From: Codonopsis lanceolata
Lineage: Eukaryota > Streptophyta > Magnoliopsida > Asterales > Campanulaceae
Length of the DNA stretch: 64,000 nt
Assembly: GCA_013146195.2 (NCBI GenBank)
Contig: CM028378.1
Span: 79,287,808 to 79,351,807 of the forward strand
Direction of reading: 5' to 3'
Both the position numbers and the translations under genes were made by a program. The notes beneath the pieces were generated by a model. It had not been told where the DNA came from. It was given only the letters and a program-made list of their open reading frames with translations, and searched no databases. This document shows positions 23,161 through 33,842 of the stretch, in pieces; the first letter of the stretch is position 1, and the number at the start of each line of letters is the position of its first letter.

Positions 23161-23769
23161 AAAAAAATATTACAACTTCACAAGAACGTGTCACGTCAAA
23201 ACACATAAATCCTTTAAAACATTAAGCATTCAACAGAAAGTCGTCATGTGGCAGCAATAACTTCTGTTTTAATAATAGTTAATAGATAAATAATAGATTA
23301 TTAATTAATGATTAATAAATATAGATTAGTAGAAGAACAAATAAAAAAAATAGTAGAAGAACAAATAACATAAAAATGTCATGTGGATAACTTGTATAAA
23401 TTAAATAGTTGGAAAATGAAAAGAGATGAAAATTGAAGAGTTTCAGTCAAATTAAACTTGTATAAATTGCATAGGATAAAATCTAGTTTAATTAAGTGAT
23501 ATTTGAAAAAAAAAATCATAAATCCCTATCATAAATTTACTCGTAAAATTATATTCTAAATCTATCTTATAAAATTAGTTTTAGGATTTTTATCTTATCT
23601 AATTAGATTTAAGATTTTTTTATCTTAAACTAATCAATTTTGAAAAAAGAAAAAAACTTACAATTTCAAAGGTGATACGTGGCAAAACCGAATTCTTTTA
23701 AAACATTTAGTTTTTCACAGAAAGCCATCACGTGTAAATAACGACTTTTATTTTAGTAATAGTTATAGA
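21668..23769 (-). mobile_element. Helitron-like unit C (minus strand)
   Basis: About 2.1 kb. Minus-strand start TCTATAACTATTACTAAAA preceded by A (host T at 23770), and minus-strand end with the hairpin CATGCATCGCACGGG followed by TAATAACCTAG and T: the A-TC...CTAG-T layout of Helitrons. No RepHel protein is encoded, so it is non-autonomous. Internal ~100-bp modules ('accgattttggcagcaaaa', 'tttaccatgtataaaggag') repeat several times. Confidence 0.6.
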
Positions 23770-23918
23770 TTATAGATAGAGGTGGAGCTTAAAGAGTACA
23801 CGTTCCCATTGTCGAGGATGCATCTAGGCTCGATAGGCAAGATGTCAAACAAAAAGTGACATTTGAAAAGCGGTAGGATAATATTTTATTTTCCTTAGTC
23901 GTACTTTATTAATAACGA

Positions 23919-24431
23919 CTCCTTCCGTTCTTAAATTATTATTATTATTTCCCTCGTTCCTAAATTATCGTCCTTCTTTCTTTTTTCATCCTTTCCAAAA
24001 TAATTGTCCAGTTTAAAACTTACCTTTTTAGAACATCATTTTTACCATTTTACCCTTACTTTTTCACTCTACTTTAATTATGGGTCACATACACATATAC
24101 TTTAAAGGAAACTACATATTAAACCAATATAAATAATCAATTCAATTGTTTTTTCTTAAACTATGTGCCGGGTCAATCATGACGATTATTAAGGGACGGA
24201 TGGAGTATTATTTTTTGTCTATTTTAAATAATTATCTTGTTTGAAATTATTTTTTTAACATAACACTTTACAATTTTATCTTTATTTTTTCATCATATTT
24301 TAATTATAAGCCAAATACATATAAGCTTTAAAATAAACTACACATCAAACTAATATTAATAATTCAGTAAAATATGTTTTTTTAAACCGTGTGTCAAATC
24401 AACCAAAACGATAATTTTGGGACGGAGAGAG
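23919..24431. mobile_element. Stowaway-type MITE (family 1), outer copy, split
   Basis: The left end CTCCTTCCGTTCTTAAATTA lies at 23919 and the right end GGGACGGAGAGAG at 24431, followed by TA. The interior after 24208 ('gtctattttaaataattatc') is the expected continuation of the left end. The gap between is exactly filled by the second Stowaway at 23948-24205. Same family and same orientation as the inner copy. Confidence 0.75.
23948..24205. mobile_element. Stowaway-type MITE (family 1) nested inside another
   Basis: 258 bp with TA at 23946-23947 and 24206-24207. The left end TTTCCCTCGTTCCTAAATTA pairs with the complement of the right end, CTCCATCCGTCCCTTAATAA. The body is the reverse complement of the copy at 13023-13279. 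Confidence 0.8.
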
Positions 24432-24594
24432 TAATTTCCTTCCATCAATTTGGTTTTGGTTTTTGTTTTATTTTTATTTGAGATGGTCTCCTGTAAAATA
24501 GTCTTATGAATCCTTATCCGTAAGACGGATCTATCTTGGTTAAATGAGACAAAATTTATAAATCTCAATTAAACCCCTTAGTTTTTGAAAATTA

Positions 24595-25034
24595 CAGCGT
24601 CACCCCTCATGTTTTTATATGCAGTGTCACTTTATGGTATAAAATGTGTCAGTTTTGACCTTAAAAGTGTCACTTTGCATTTTTAATGAAAATTAAAAAT
24701 TTTTCCTTAAAAAAGTGTTACATTTTGGGCTTAAATGTGTCACTTTTAGTCTTAAATGTGTTACTTTCACTTTAAAAAGTCTCTCATTTTTTTATAAACG
24801 AAAATCATTTCATTTGACATTAAAGTGTTACTTTATAATATTAAAAGTGCAACTTTTTAGCATTAAATATGTTACTTTTGACCATACAAGTGTCATTTTG
24901 CCTTATAAATAAAAATCATCGTTATTGACCTTAAAAGTTTCACTTTTTTAACATTGAAAGTGTCACGTTTTAGCATTAAATGTATCACTTTTGGTAGTCA
25001 ACGTTTGTTTTAAAGTGACTCTTTTTAGTATTAA
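24595..25034. repeat. Degenerate GTGTCACTTT minisatellite, left part
   Basis: Roughly twenty loose copies of a 20-26-bp unit near 'ttaaaagtgtcacttttg', with variants such as 'ttaaatgtgttactttt'. It continues after the Harbinger-type element at 25834-25990, so one array was split by that insertion. Confidence 0.65.
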
Positions 25035-25833
25035 GAGTATCTACAGTGGTTCCTTTTACTAACACTCTAAAACCTTTTTTAGGGTTTTTTACCACACTTA
25101 AGTCTCACAATGGACACCTTATCAATCACTATATCCCTAAAAAAAACTAACTCTTTCCTAACTTATTGGGTGAGTATTAGCCCACCTCCATTCATCTCTT
25201 TCTTCTCTCCCCCCACCTATCTCCTTCTTCGTTGGTCTTCTTCCTAGTATTCATTCCTTTTCAAAAAATTTGTTCCAAAATTTAAAGAAGGCGGCAGAAA
25301 CTGATTTTTTTTTTGTTTGATTAGAACATCCAGTTTTGGCCAAAATTTTAATGTGCTAAAGTAGAGAGCCTACGAATTAAATAAACAACCCAACTCACAT
25401 CATCACTTTGATGATGATAAGCTTTCCCTTTTTTTTCTATTTTCTTTTTCAATTAATTTAGTGTATTTTTTGCACTATCATTTCCCTTTTTTATTATTCA
25501 TAACTTAAAATTATGGATATATTGATGATATTAAAGAACGTGACAAGACTTTATTTAAATAAAAAAATTTGATATAATGAAAACATATAATATATTTTTC
25601 ATAAAATATAAAATTTAAAAGTATAAATATTTTATTTCAATTGCGGTAGGAAAATAAAAATAAAAAAATGGAAACATATTGGTAGTTAGGTTTGTTAGTT
25701 AAGATGTCACAAATTTAAATGGCTATATAGATGATGTTTATTAGAGTTGAAACATTTTTAAAGAGCCTTTAAAAAGGTTTGGGGGGGGGGGTTATATAAA
25801 GGATGTTTTAGGGTGCAACCATTGTGAATGCTC
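25035..25833. mobile_element. PIF/Harbinger-type MITE (799 bp)
   Basis: Ends GAGTATCTACAGTGG and CCATTGTGAATGCTC form an imperfect inverted repeat, with a TAA on each side (25032-25034 and 25834-25836), matching the 3-bp target of PIF/Harbinger. It interrupts the GTGTCACTTT array. No coding sequence. The ends also resemble the 'gagcatccacagtgg' ends common in plant MITEs of this class. Confidence 0.65.
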
Positions 25834-25990
25834 TAAATGTGTCACTTTTTAATAGTAAGAGTATGACTTTGTATTTTAATGAGAATTATAATAAATTTCC
25901 CTTTATAGTGTCACTTTTAACCTTAAAATGTTTAACTTTTGTCTTTTTAATGTGTCACATTTGGCTTTAAATGTGTCATTTAGTATTTCG
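25834..25990. repeat. GTGTCACTTT minisatellite, right part
   Basis: Continuation of the same 20-26-bp degenerate unit beyond the Harbinger-type insertion ('gtgtcacttttaaccttaaa', 'gtgtcacatttggctttaaa'). Confidence 0.6.
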
Positions 25991-25994
25991 TTTA

Positions 25995-26312
25995 AGTTCG
26001 TTAGGGTCCGTCAAGTATCCCAAGGTAATTGATCCTAACGGATGGCTAACGGAGCTAATAAATGATAAACAGTAAGACGTGAAAAACATAAGAATTTCGG
26101 CGACAAACCTTGAAAATGCGGGGCACTGGAGCAAAATGAGGAACTTCACATTAATAGGCTATAAGTTCGTTGGTCCGTCAAGTATCCCAAAGTAATTGAT
26201 GCTAACGAAGCTAACAAAGGATTAAGTGGGAAACATAAGAATTTCAGCGACAAACCTTGAAAGTGCGGGGCACCAGAGTAAAATGAGGAACTTCACGTTA
26301 ATATGCTATAAA
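25995..26312. repeat. Tandem duplication of ~150-170 bp
   Basis: 25995-26163 and 26164-26312 share 'gttcgttaggg..ccgtcaa', 'gtatcccaaggtaattgat', 'aaacataagaatttc', 'gcgacaaaccttgaaa', 'gcggggcac' and 'aaaatgaggaacttcac'. The second copy has a short deletion. No coding content. Confidence 0.8.
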
Positions 26313-26570
26313 ACATAAAAAAGGTGGGTGCGAAGTCGAATCCAAGACCCCTCCCCACCAATTTTCAGACCTTTTAGAGTTTTGACATGGACCATTTAGG
26401 CTAATGTATTTTTGTGATTTTTTAATAACATGTTGTTTATTTATTATGATCCGTGAATTTTTAAATGGGGCTCCGTCTTACGGATTTAGGATCCGTAAGA
26501 CCGTCGTCCTACACAAGTCTTTGCCTTTTTATTTTAGTTTTGGTTCTTTATTAAATATTACTTCCTCCGT

Positions 26571-26738
26571 TTTGAGTAAATAGTTCCCGTTTGAAAGTCA
26601 AACTTTATAAGAAAATAACATTTTTAATAGTTCATTAGTAATAAAATGACACTTTTATACCTTAATTTTTGAAAGTGAACTCTTTAAGTGAAACATTTTA
26701 AAATAGAATATTTGATTTTTTACCCGGAACGGAGGGAG
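26571..26738. mobile_element. Stowaway-type MITE (family 2)
   Basis: 168 bp between TA dinucleotides, ends CTTCCTCCGTTTTGAGTAAA and CTCCCTCCGTTCCGGGTAAA (complement). The interior ('gtttgaaagtcaaacttt', 'gctcattagtaataaaatga') matches the copy at 41906-42083 in the same orientation. Confidence 0.85.
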
Positions 26739-26744
26739 TATATT

Positions 26745-27205
26745 TTAAAGGATTAATATAATGTTTGGTCCCTAGACATGTTGAAAAAGAATGTTTTGGT
26801 CCCTGGAGAAAAAAACAATCGAAGGTGGTTCCTGGACATGTTTTTTTGGACCAATTTATCCCTCCCACCGTTAGCGTTAGTTTTGTCGTTTGTTTTTTTT
26901 TAAATTGACGAGAATGGCGCCGTTGGTCTAAACAAACATATGCGAAGCACATGCTTACTCTCAGTTGGAGATATCTTCTTCGAGTAGATGTATATAACCA
27001 ACAGATGTATATAACCATCGACTGGTTAGATCTAAGCCCTAACTGTTTCACTCCGACATATTGTACTCACAGTTGGAGATATCTTCTTCGAATCTCCATC
27101 GTGAATCATTTATACCACAATTCGTAGCTAAAAAACCCTATTGGCTCCATTGTGTTCCATGGCTTCGTCATCTACACGGCAATCGCGTGCCAAAACTCAT
27201 GAAGG
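26745..27205 (+). other. Remnant of an unclassified DNA element with a possible ORF start
   Basis: 'ttggtccctggagaaaaaaa' and 'ggtggttcctggacatg' near 26760-26850 form short repeats of a kind seen in MULE ends. At 27160 an ATG opens MASSSTRQSRAKTHEG, reminiscent of transposon protein starts, and is then cut after about 15 codons by the Tat-type LTR at 27206. '...ttggagatatcttcttcga' occurs twice (about 26965 and 27073). Weakly supported. Confidence 0.3.
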
Positions 27206-27710
27206 TGTAGACACCCCAATTTCGTACCCCTAGTATGTAACATTGACATGCGATATCAAGACCTGTTGAAACTTAATGAATGTCAAGTTATAAAAAATGC
27301 AAAAGACAAAGCAGGATGCGCAAAACAGTAAAATGCAGGGGCCAGAGTGTCCAAAACGGAGCAAAAAATTGAAGGCTGGCGCTGCCACCAAGCAAGACAG
27401 GCGCGGCGCCAAGAGCCTTAGGGTTCGGCCCCCAGAGCTGCTACAGTGCACTCCGACTTAACGCATTGCACAAGCCTTCAAGCAGGCGGTACAAGCTGGT
27501 GAAGCACAAGAGAAAAATCAGAAATCCCAGCGATGTCCCTCTTCTTGCCTATAAATACAATTGCTCGGCCTCACTTTGTGAAGGATCCAGAAGCCGAAAG
27601 AAATCACTGTTGAGTGTAATTTTTACGCAGTGAGCGATAGATGAGCGATAGTGAGCTCCCCCTCCTATAAAGCCTCGAAACTTTGTCAAACCACCTTCAA
27701 ACGATGAAAT

Positions 27711-27802
<92 letters not shown>

Positions 27803-27900
27803 GTAGAAAACGATGCCAATCAATTAAGGCGGATTGTTTATTCACTTCTTTCTCTCTGTGTCTTGTGTTATATGTTTTTTCTGTAAAAATTTTCAGAAAC
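27206..27900 (+). mobile_element. Tat/Ogre-type gypsy LTR (right edge uncertain)
   Basis: Starts TGTAGACACCCCAATTTCGT, the same start as the minus-strand LTR at 59012 (TGTAGAAACCCCAATTTCGT). The two stay alignable through 'caagacctgtt' and 'aatgtcaagtta'. A TATA box (TATAAATA, about 27551) gives plus orientation. A TA microsatellite (27714-27799) lies inside. The 3' end is not resolved; 27900 is a rough limit. Confidence 0.5.
27714..27799. repeat. (TA)n microsatellite
   Basis: About 86 bases of pure TA dinucleotide repeat, one of the longest in the window. Confidence 0.95.
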
Positions 27901-28360
27901 ATATATAGGTTTTTTTTTTCATATATAAGAACTTTATTTTACTGAATTTTATTTTTTCTAGGATGGTCATTAACTGATACTGATTATATAAAAAAAATAA
28001 GTATTAGAGTTTTAATAAATATAAATTAAATACTCATATGATACAAATATTTTTTTTGAAACAAACGAAAAGAATGCCAACATATATTTTTAAAAAAAAT
28101 TAATAAAAAAAGAGATACAAAATAACCAACAAATAAGACAAAGGTGTAGGAAAAGTTGTTATACAATGAGAAAAATTATACCTTCTCAATGAAGGAAAAC
28201 AAAGTACTAAAAAACACTCAATAGAAAAGAACACAATTTATAAGTCTAAAAACTCTGTGAAAATGAAAACATAAAAAGAACTCAATAATTAATAGTAAAC
28301 AAAAAAATGAAGGTAAAATACTTAAAAAAAACCATTAACAACAAGTGCAATACACGTGTA
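27880..28360. repeat. Dispersed repeat, copy 1
   Basis: Aligns over its length with 49738-50265 ('atataagaactttat', 'atggtcattaactgat', 'acaaaggtgtaggaaaagtt', 'tctcaatgaaggaaaacaaa'). No coding capacity; family not recognised. Both copies are followed by fragments of another shared segment (30418-30570 and 50282-50427), but copy 1 has about 2 kb of extra sequence in between. Confidence 0.7.
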
Positions 28361-30417
28361 ACTAACTAGTAACCTAAAAATACAATGGGGGGACACAAAA
28401 GATGAACGCAGAGGAAAAACTAGCAATAAAGGCTTAAGGTCAGTCTGTATAGAAGTCAATGGGCAACAAAAGATGAACGCAGAGGAAAAACTAGCAAGAA
28501 AGTTGATGTCAACAAGGAAATTCGTGAAAAGCAATTCTTCGCTTAAAATGAGAAGCTAACTCATGCTTGATGTGTCTAATTAAATGGCTCTGAGTGGTAG
28601 TGATGTTTTCAATGATATCATGATTCTGAAGCTTCCGTATATAACTCTCCAAGAATTAAAGAGGGCAACAATATATGAGTCAAAAAAACTTTAGAGATGA
28701 TGTTGTTAGCATTGTATTTAGATTTGCTTGCAGTCATTCATTCCTTTATAAAGTTCTATGTCTTAGTGGCTAAATGAGCTGCATACCAGTTAACATGAAA
28801 ACTATGTGTAAGTCTAGTAGGCAATGAAATAAGGCCAAAGGGGGGGGGGTGAATAGCCATTTAAAAAAACTTTAAGGGTTATTTTAAAAACCTTCAAAGT
28901 TGGCAGCAGGAATAATAAGTTATCAGTTGATAGACAAGTTGTTCTATCTGATGAACAAAATACTCTATATCAGTTGTTGACACATGTTTAAGTAGTAAAA
29001 GTTTTAAGCAGATCACGTAATATAAAAAATGAATTGAAAGACAATATATAAAAACAATTAAGTAAATAATTCAAAATGTAACTGACTGACATTTAAGTAA
29101 ATTGAAGTTGTTTAAGTGTGAGAAATAATTTTATCAGTTGGAAGATAAAAGACAGATTATTTGGAGTGGTTCACAGTGTAAAAACTACTACGTCCACAAC
29201 CAAATTGGTCAAACTTGGATTTTGAAGTGCATTAAATATATTAAAATTATAAGTGATCACTAATAGATATGTGTACAACAATAACCAGTGTTTGAGGAGT
29301 ATGATTGTGAAAACAATCAAACTCGTGCAACAATCAAGTATTCCTTAAAGATTAGAAATAAGTAAGGATTGGAAAACAATGATTGTCTAAATAAAAACTA
29401 AAAAAATAAGAAGTGAAATAAAATCTTGTAATTGTTTGAGAACTGGAACACATCAAGAAACGAAAAAAAAATCAAAGAAGAAATATCATTTAAGCAAAGA
29501 TGGTTTTAACCGCTCTGTCCTCTGTCCTCTATCCTCTTCATATTTTCTTCAATCATTTCTTCAAACGTTTTATAGAGATCTTCAAGTTTGGAACCATTGG
29601 AGAGAACGAGTTTGAATTTTGAATTTCTTAAAGACAAGATGATGAGAAAAATCTTTCATTGAATGTACAAAGATCTTGTAGAGGATTTTTCATGATATCT
29701 CCTAGCATAAGATAATTAATAAATAGGGTGGTTAGCTTTAGAAAATATGATATACTGTAGAGAATTTAATATAAATATAAAAGTCTTCTATAAATAGTTC
29801 TATGTTTGAAAAAGTGCTGACAAATAATGATTAAAAGATTTCGAGAGTGAATGCCACGCGTTTTTCATAGATACTGTTTTAGAATCTTTCTTAACAAAAT
29901 CTTGAAGACTTTAAAGTCATAAATCTTTTTAAAGAAAAATTCCAACAGTGTACAGTGTCTCAGCAGATAGAAATTTTAAACGGTAAGAAGATGTTGTCAC
30001 TGTGGTATCAGCAGCAGCTGGTAACTGCTGATTACTAAGTTTAAGCAGATAAGGTATTTCATTTAAGTAAAGCTTGCTTACCAAAGTCTTAGAGGTAACT
30101 GTTGTATATACAATAGTGGGCATCTTTCTGCTGAAGGTTTAGCAAATAGATTTAGACTTGATAAAGCATAATTAAAACAACCTAAAAAGTATTAAGTAGA
30201 TATGATTTAAACTAGTTGTTTTATCTTTATGATTTTAAGTAAATCTATAAGCATGGATGTGTCTACACTATGTATATGACTTAACTTTAGAATAGAATTA
30301 GTTAGGCTTTAGCTTAGAGTCACTAGCAGTTATCGATAGACCTTCACCAGTAGTCTTCAGCAAACTTGCTCCAAACGTGCTCCAGCTCAAGAATGAAGAC
30401 TGATGACATTGAACTAA
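28361..30417. mobile_element. Retroelement-derived insertion related to the SIRE-like LTRs
   Basis: Absent from the paralogous copy at 49738-50427. Contains 'ggggggggtgaatagccatt' at about 28842 and 'actacgtccacaaccaaatt' at about 29190, which match the LTR-like sequences at 31894-33782 and 53451-54730. No open frames. Exact ends not resolved. Confidence 0.5.
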
Positions 30418-30570
30418 AGAATTCTAGCTCAATAATGTTTATGGATTACACTTACAGATATTTGTGTTCAAATATCTATTTGTAAATCCTAAAGTTAACT
30501 TCTTAAAACTCATTCACCAAAGACCACATGGGTGAATTAAATGAGTTTTCTCTTTGGTGATTTCATAAAT
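30418..30570. repeat. Dispersed repeat, second shared segment (copy 1)
   Basis: 'ctcaataatgtttatggat', 'gtgttcaaatatctattt', 'cttcttaaaactcattcacc' and 'atgagttttctctttggtga' match 50282-50427 in order. Confidence 0.75.
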
Positions 30571-30884
30571 AATTACAAAAATAACACAAAATTTATTAAA
30601 TCACCCACTATAGAATAGGGTCAAACAAGTAAAAATTTATGAGCTAATCAATTCCATGAATAATCTATCTCTATATATTTATCTCTATCTATCTCTATTA
30701 TAAAATTGTGAGTTGTCTATTACAAATTAATGTATGGATAAAATTAACATTTTATCTGATTAATCATCCACTATTTATTTAAGGACAAACAATAAATTTA
30801 TCCTGATAAAAGATGATGTTTGTACAAAGATAACCCTAAATTTAATAAATCACTCACCATTGAATAATGTCATATAAGTAAAGG
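30570..30884. repeat. AT-rich satellite-like units, first block
   Basis: One short and one long unit of the family described at 33843-35434 ('gctaatcaattccatgaata', 'tctatctctattataaaa', 'gagttgtctattacaaatta', 'aataaatcactcaccattga'). It is cut off from the main block by the inverted-repeat element at 30885-33842. Confidence 0.7.
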
Positions 30885-31544
30885 GAGAGGCTATTTCCAC
30901 TACAATTTTTGTTTATCCACTACATCCTTAATTATTTTATTAAATAATTAAATATTTGGACAAAACTACCCCTTAAGTACTTGCCTATTTTAAGTTGACT
31001 AATCAAGTTAATTTCCTATTGCCTTATAAAAATATTTGTTCAAAAATCAATAAACAACATAATTATTGTATTTTTATTTTTACATTTTAATTCTCAACAA
31101 ATAAGGCACTTATTCCCTTTTTTTTCGTAATAAATATGTTTAATCAATTCTTCTAATCACTCTTATCTCATATTCCATTACCATAAAAATAATACAATTA
31201 ATGCGTTTTCTACCAAAATTTTAGAAAAAAATTGAATATCTTATTATCAAACTAAACTAATTTAACTTAGCTTAAAAAATATTATTTTAAAAGATCAATT
31301 CAATAATAATAATATGGTAGACATTAATATGAATATTGGTTTCAAACAACACAGGAATTAAAATTTTGAAATCAAATTTAAAGGTAGGTAAAAGATTTAA
31401 ACTTTTACGATACTATGATTTTACTATTGGATCAAATTTTTACAATTACATCCTTTAAAATTTACTTTAAGTTTTTTTTTCATAACCAAGGAACACATAT
31501 TTATTCAAAGTTTGGTAGACAAAAAATGTTCGTATGATATGTTT

Positions 31545-31677
31545 TTGGTGGAGGCTAACCACACCTCAAACCTCACTTTCTACACCTCATTTCTAACATT
31601 GAGATATTGTACCCTATGATGTATATTGTAGAAAATGAGGCGTAGAGAGTGGATTTTGGAGTGTAGTTAGCCCCACC
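31545..31677. mobile_element. Small foldback element
   Basis: 'ggtggaggctaaccacacct' at the left pairs with the complement of the right end, 'ggtggggctaactacactcc', and the pairing continues inward through 'ctctacgcctcattttctac'. About 130 bp that folds nearly completely on itself; lies inside the inverted-repeat element. Confidence 0.6.
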
Positions 31678-31893
31678 ATATTTTGTTATTATACATTATA
31701 ACTTTAGTCATAATTTAATTAATAAAGTCATATAAAAGTAAAAAAAATAAAAATAAAAAAACTATGTTTTTCATTGATGTTTGACTAAAACTAATGTTAA
31801 AAGACAATTAGAAAAGTAACTGGATTAGTCAATTTAAAACATGCAAGTACTTAGTTGGTAGTTTTGTCCAAACATGTATTTCTTTAATGAAAT

Positions 31894-33782
31894 TGTTGGT
31901 CCACAATAATGCTCAAATAGGTTAGAGGGGAGGGGGGTGAATAACCTATAATGTCAATTTAAAAACTTTTCTTTTGGATATACATAAAGCGTAGTTTGGT
32001 TGGCAGTTACAATTTATCAAGTTGAGTATGTCTGCCGGTAGAGGCTATCGGTAGACTTACTCAAGGCAGAAGTGACAACTTTGCCGATAAACTGTTTAAT
32101 CAAATCAAAAGCCTGATAAAAGATTTGTATAGCGGAAAGTAAAGAGGCTATGATTTGGAGAAGTCAGAAGTGGCTGTACACGAATATATGTTCAGAACAA
32201 CAACACATTTATTTCTTCTTTCAAATGCAGGTTTAGGAGATCAAGTAGAGAATGACTTTTCTAATAATAAATCATTTATATAAACCTCATAGATATATAA
32301 GGACTGAGAGAAAATGTATTAGTAAGAATATATGAATTTATTCAAAGATAAATTACATATTACATGAGTCGAAATAGTCTATGTCCAGTTTTCTGGCTTT
32401 GTCTTTCTAAGTCACAATCCTTACTTAATTATCCATTCAAGGATCATTAACTTGCAAAGGACAATAGGAGATGAAACCAAGAAACTGTTATGAGAAGGAA
32501 GAGATTCTTAAGGTTGTTCAGATATAAAAATATATCTGAACGATTGAGTGTAAAACACTCGACCTTCCATGATGATTAATAATTGCACAATCAACAACAT
32601 TTGTATAGGAATACAAATCTGAAGATATGAATGCAATATCTACAGACAACTCTTTATTTTCTTCAGACATTGTCTAACATCAATCTTCAGATCTTGATCT
32701 CTGCCTATTGAAGTTTCTGATCATTCTCTCCTCTTTTCCAAGTTTTTCTTCCTAGCAATCCACTGAAGGTATCTTTCTAAGAGCTGGATGAGTTCACTGC
32801 AATCTGTTGTAGAAATCAGAGATACGTTGGTGAAGACAATCTCTTTGAAGATTTCTTTTCTATGAAGTTCTTGAGTAGATTGAGTTACTCGTTGCTCACA
32901 ATGTATCGATTGATAATCTTAGATGTAGCTTACATTGTCATTACGTCTCACTTCCTTTGACGCTCTATTTTTTGAGCAAGAGAGAGGGTTTATATAGGCG
33001 AGAATCAATATGATCGTTGAGAGATGAGGACTCGAAGATTTCTATCCGTTGGAGATGTAGTGGTTGAAGACTATCGGATATAGATCTTTGTCCATAAGAT
33101 ATTTGACTTGTTTGGAGCAGAGATTTAGTCCTGTAGATCTTGGAACTCGTTGTCTGTTAGACTGTGTAGATAAATCTCTGAAGAGTAGGTCGATGTCATT
33201 TGTTGCCTTTGTCGGGTCTGTTCAATAAAGTAATTGCTTTTTGACTTTAACAGACTACTTGAGTGAGAGAAAGTCTTGTAGCTTTAAGTATGTCAGGCTT
33301 TTTGAGGCACGAACGTATTTATCTTGATTTGAGCAGCTTCTTGACTTTTCTCTGTAGCACGTGCAGATTTTAAAGTCTGCTGGTGGAATGCTTCGAGCCA
33401 GTGGAAACAAGTCTTCCGATTCAGGAGAACTGATGTCTACCGGTGAGAGCATTATAACTTGTAGCATGTCCGCCGGTGATGAGTCTTAAGAGTATTCTGA
33501 TCTGTTATCACTGAAGGCTGTTGACATAGCTGCAGGTCTTCCGGTGCTGAGTGCATTTTGAAGTGCTGGTTTGTTTTGATCATCATATAAGAAGGTATGA
33601 CTAGATCGGGTCACACCTAATCTAAAACCTATGTGAAATCATACAAGTTGCCACACTAACCAGTACGCAGACCTTTTAGCCACTTGTGATGATTCACTTG
33701 TAATGGGGGCAAGCAAATCAACATATATAGAATATGCAATGTGATAATTAAATTATCAAGAAGCATATTCCAATAATCAACA
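31894..33782 (-). mobile_element. SIRE-like copia solo LTR
   Basis: 1889 bp with ends TGTTGGTCC...AATCAACA and a flanking 5-bp duplication GAAAT (31889-31893 and 33783-33787). Read on the minus strand it ends in a C-run motif (complement of 'gaggggggtgaataacc') and GGACCAACA, exactly like the LTR at 53451-54730 that lies next to a SIRE-like pol. No coding sequence between the ends, so it is a solo LTR. Confidence 0.75.
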
Positions 33783-33842
33783 GAAATAATTAAGGATGTA
33801 GTGGATAAGCAAAAAAATAGTGAAAATAGAATCTCCCTCATC

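Larger units (their letters stand above)
30885..33842. mobile_element. Inverted-repeat DNA element split by a copia solo LTR
   Basis: Left end 'gggagaggctatttccacta' and the complement of the right end 'gggagattctattttcacta' continue as inverted copies through 'tttatccactacatcctta', 'tggacaaaactacc' and 'aagtacttgc' (left about 30885-31020; right 33788-33842 plus 31795-31893). The right arm is broken by the LTR at 31894-33782, which has its own 5-bp duplication. Without it the element is about 1.06 kb. Class uncertain (MULE-like long inverted ends); no matching target duplication was found. Confidence 0.6.

Noticed and set aside
27549..27902. Frames containing long IYIYIY runs
   Set aside because: They run through a (TA)n microsatellite and have no coding support.
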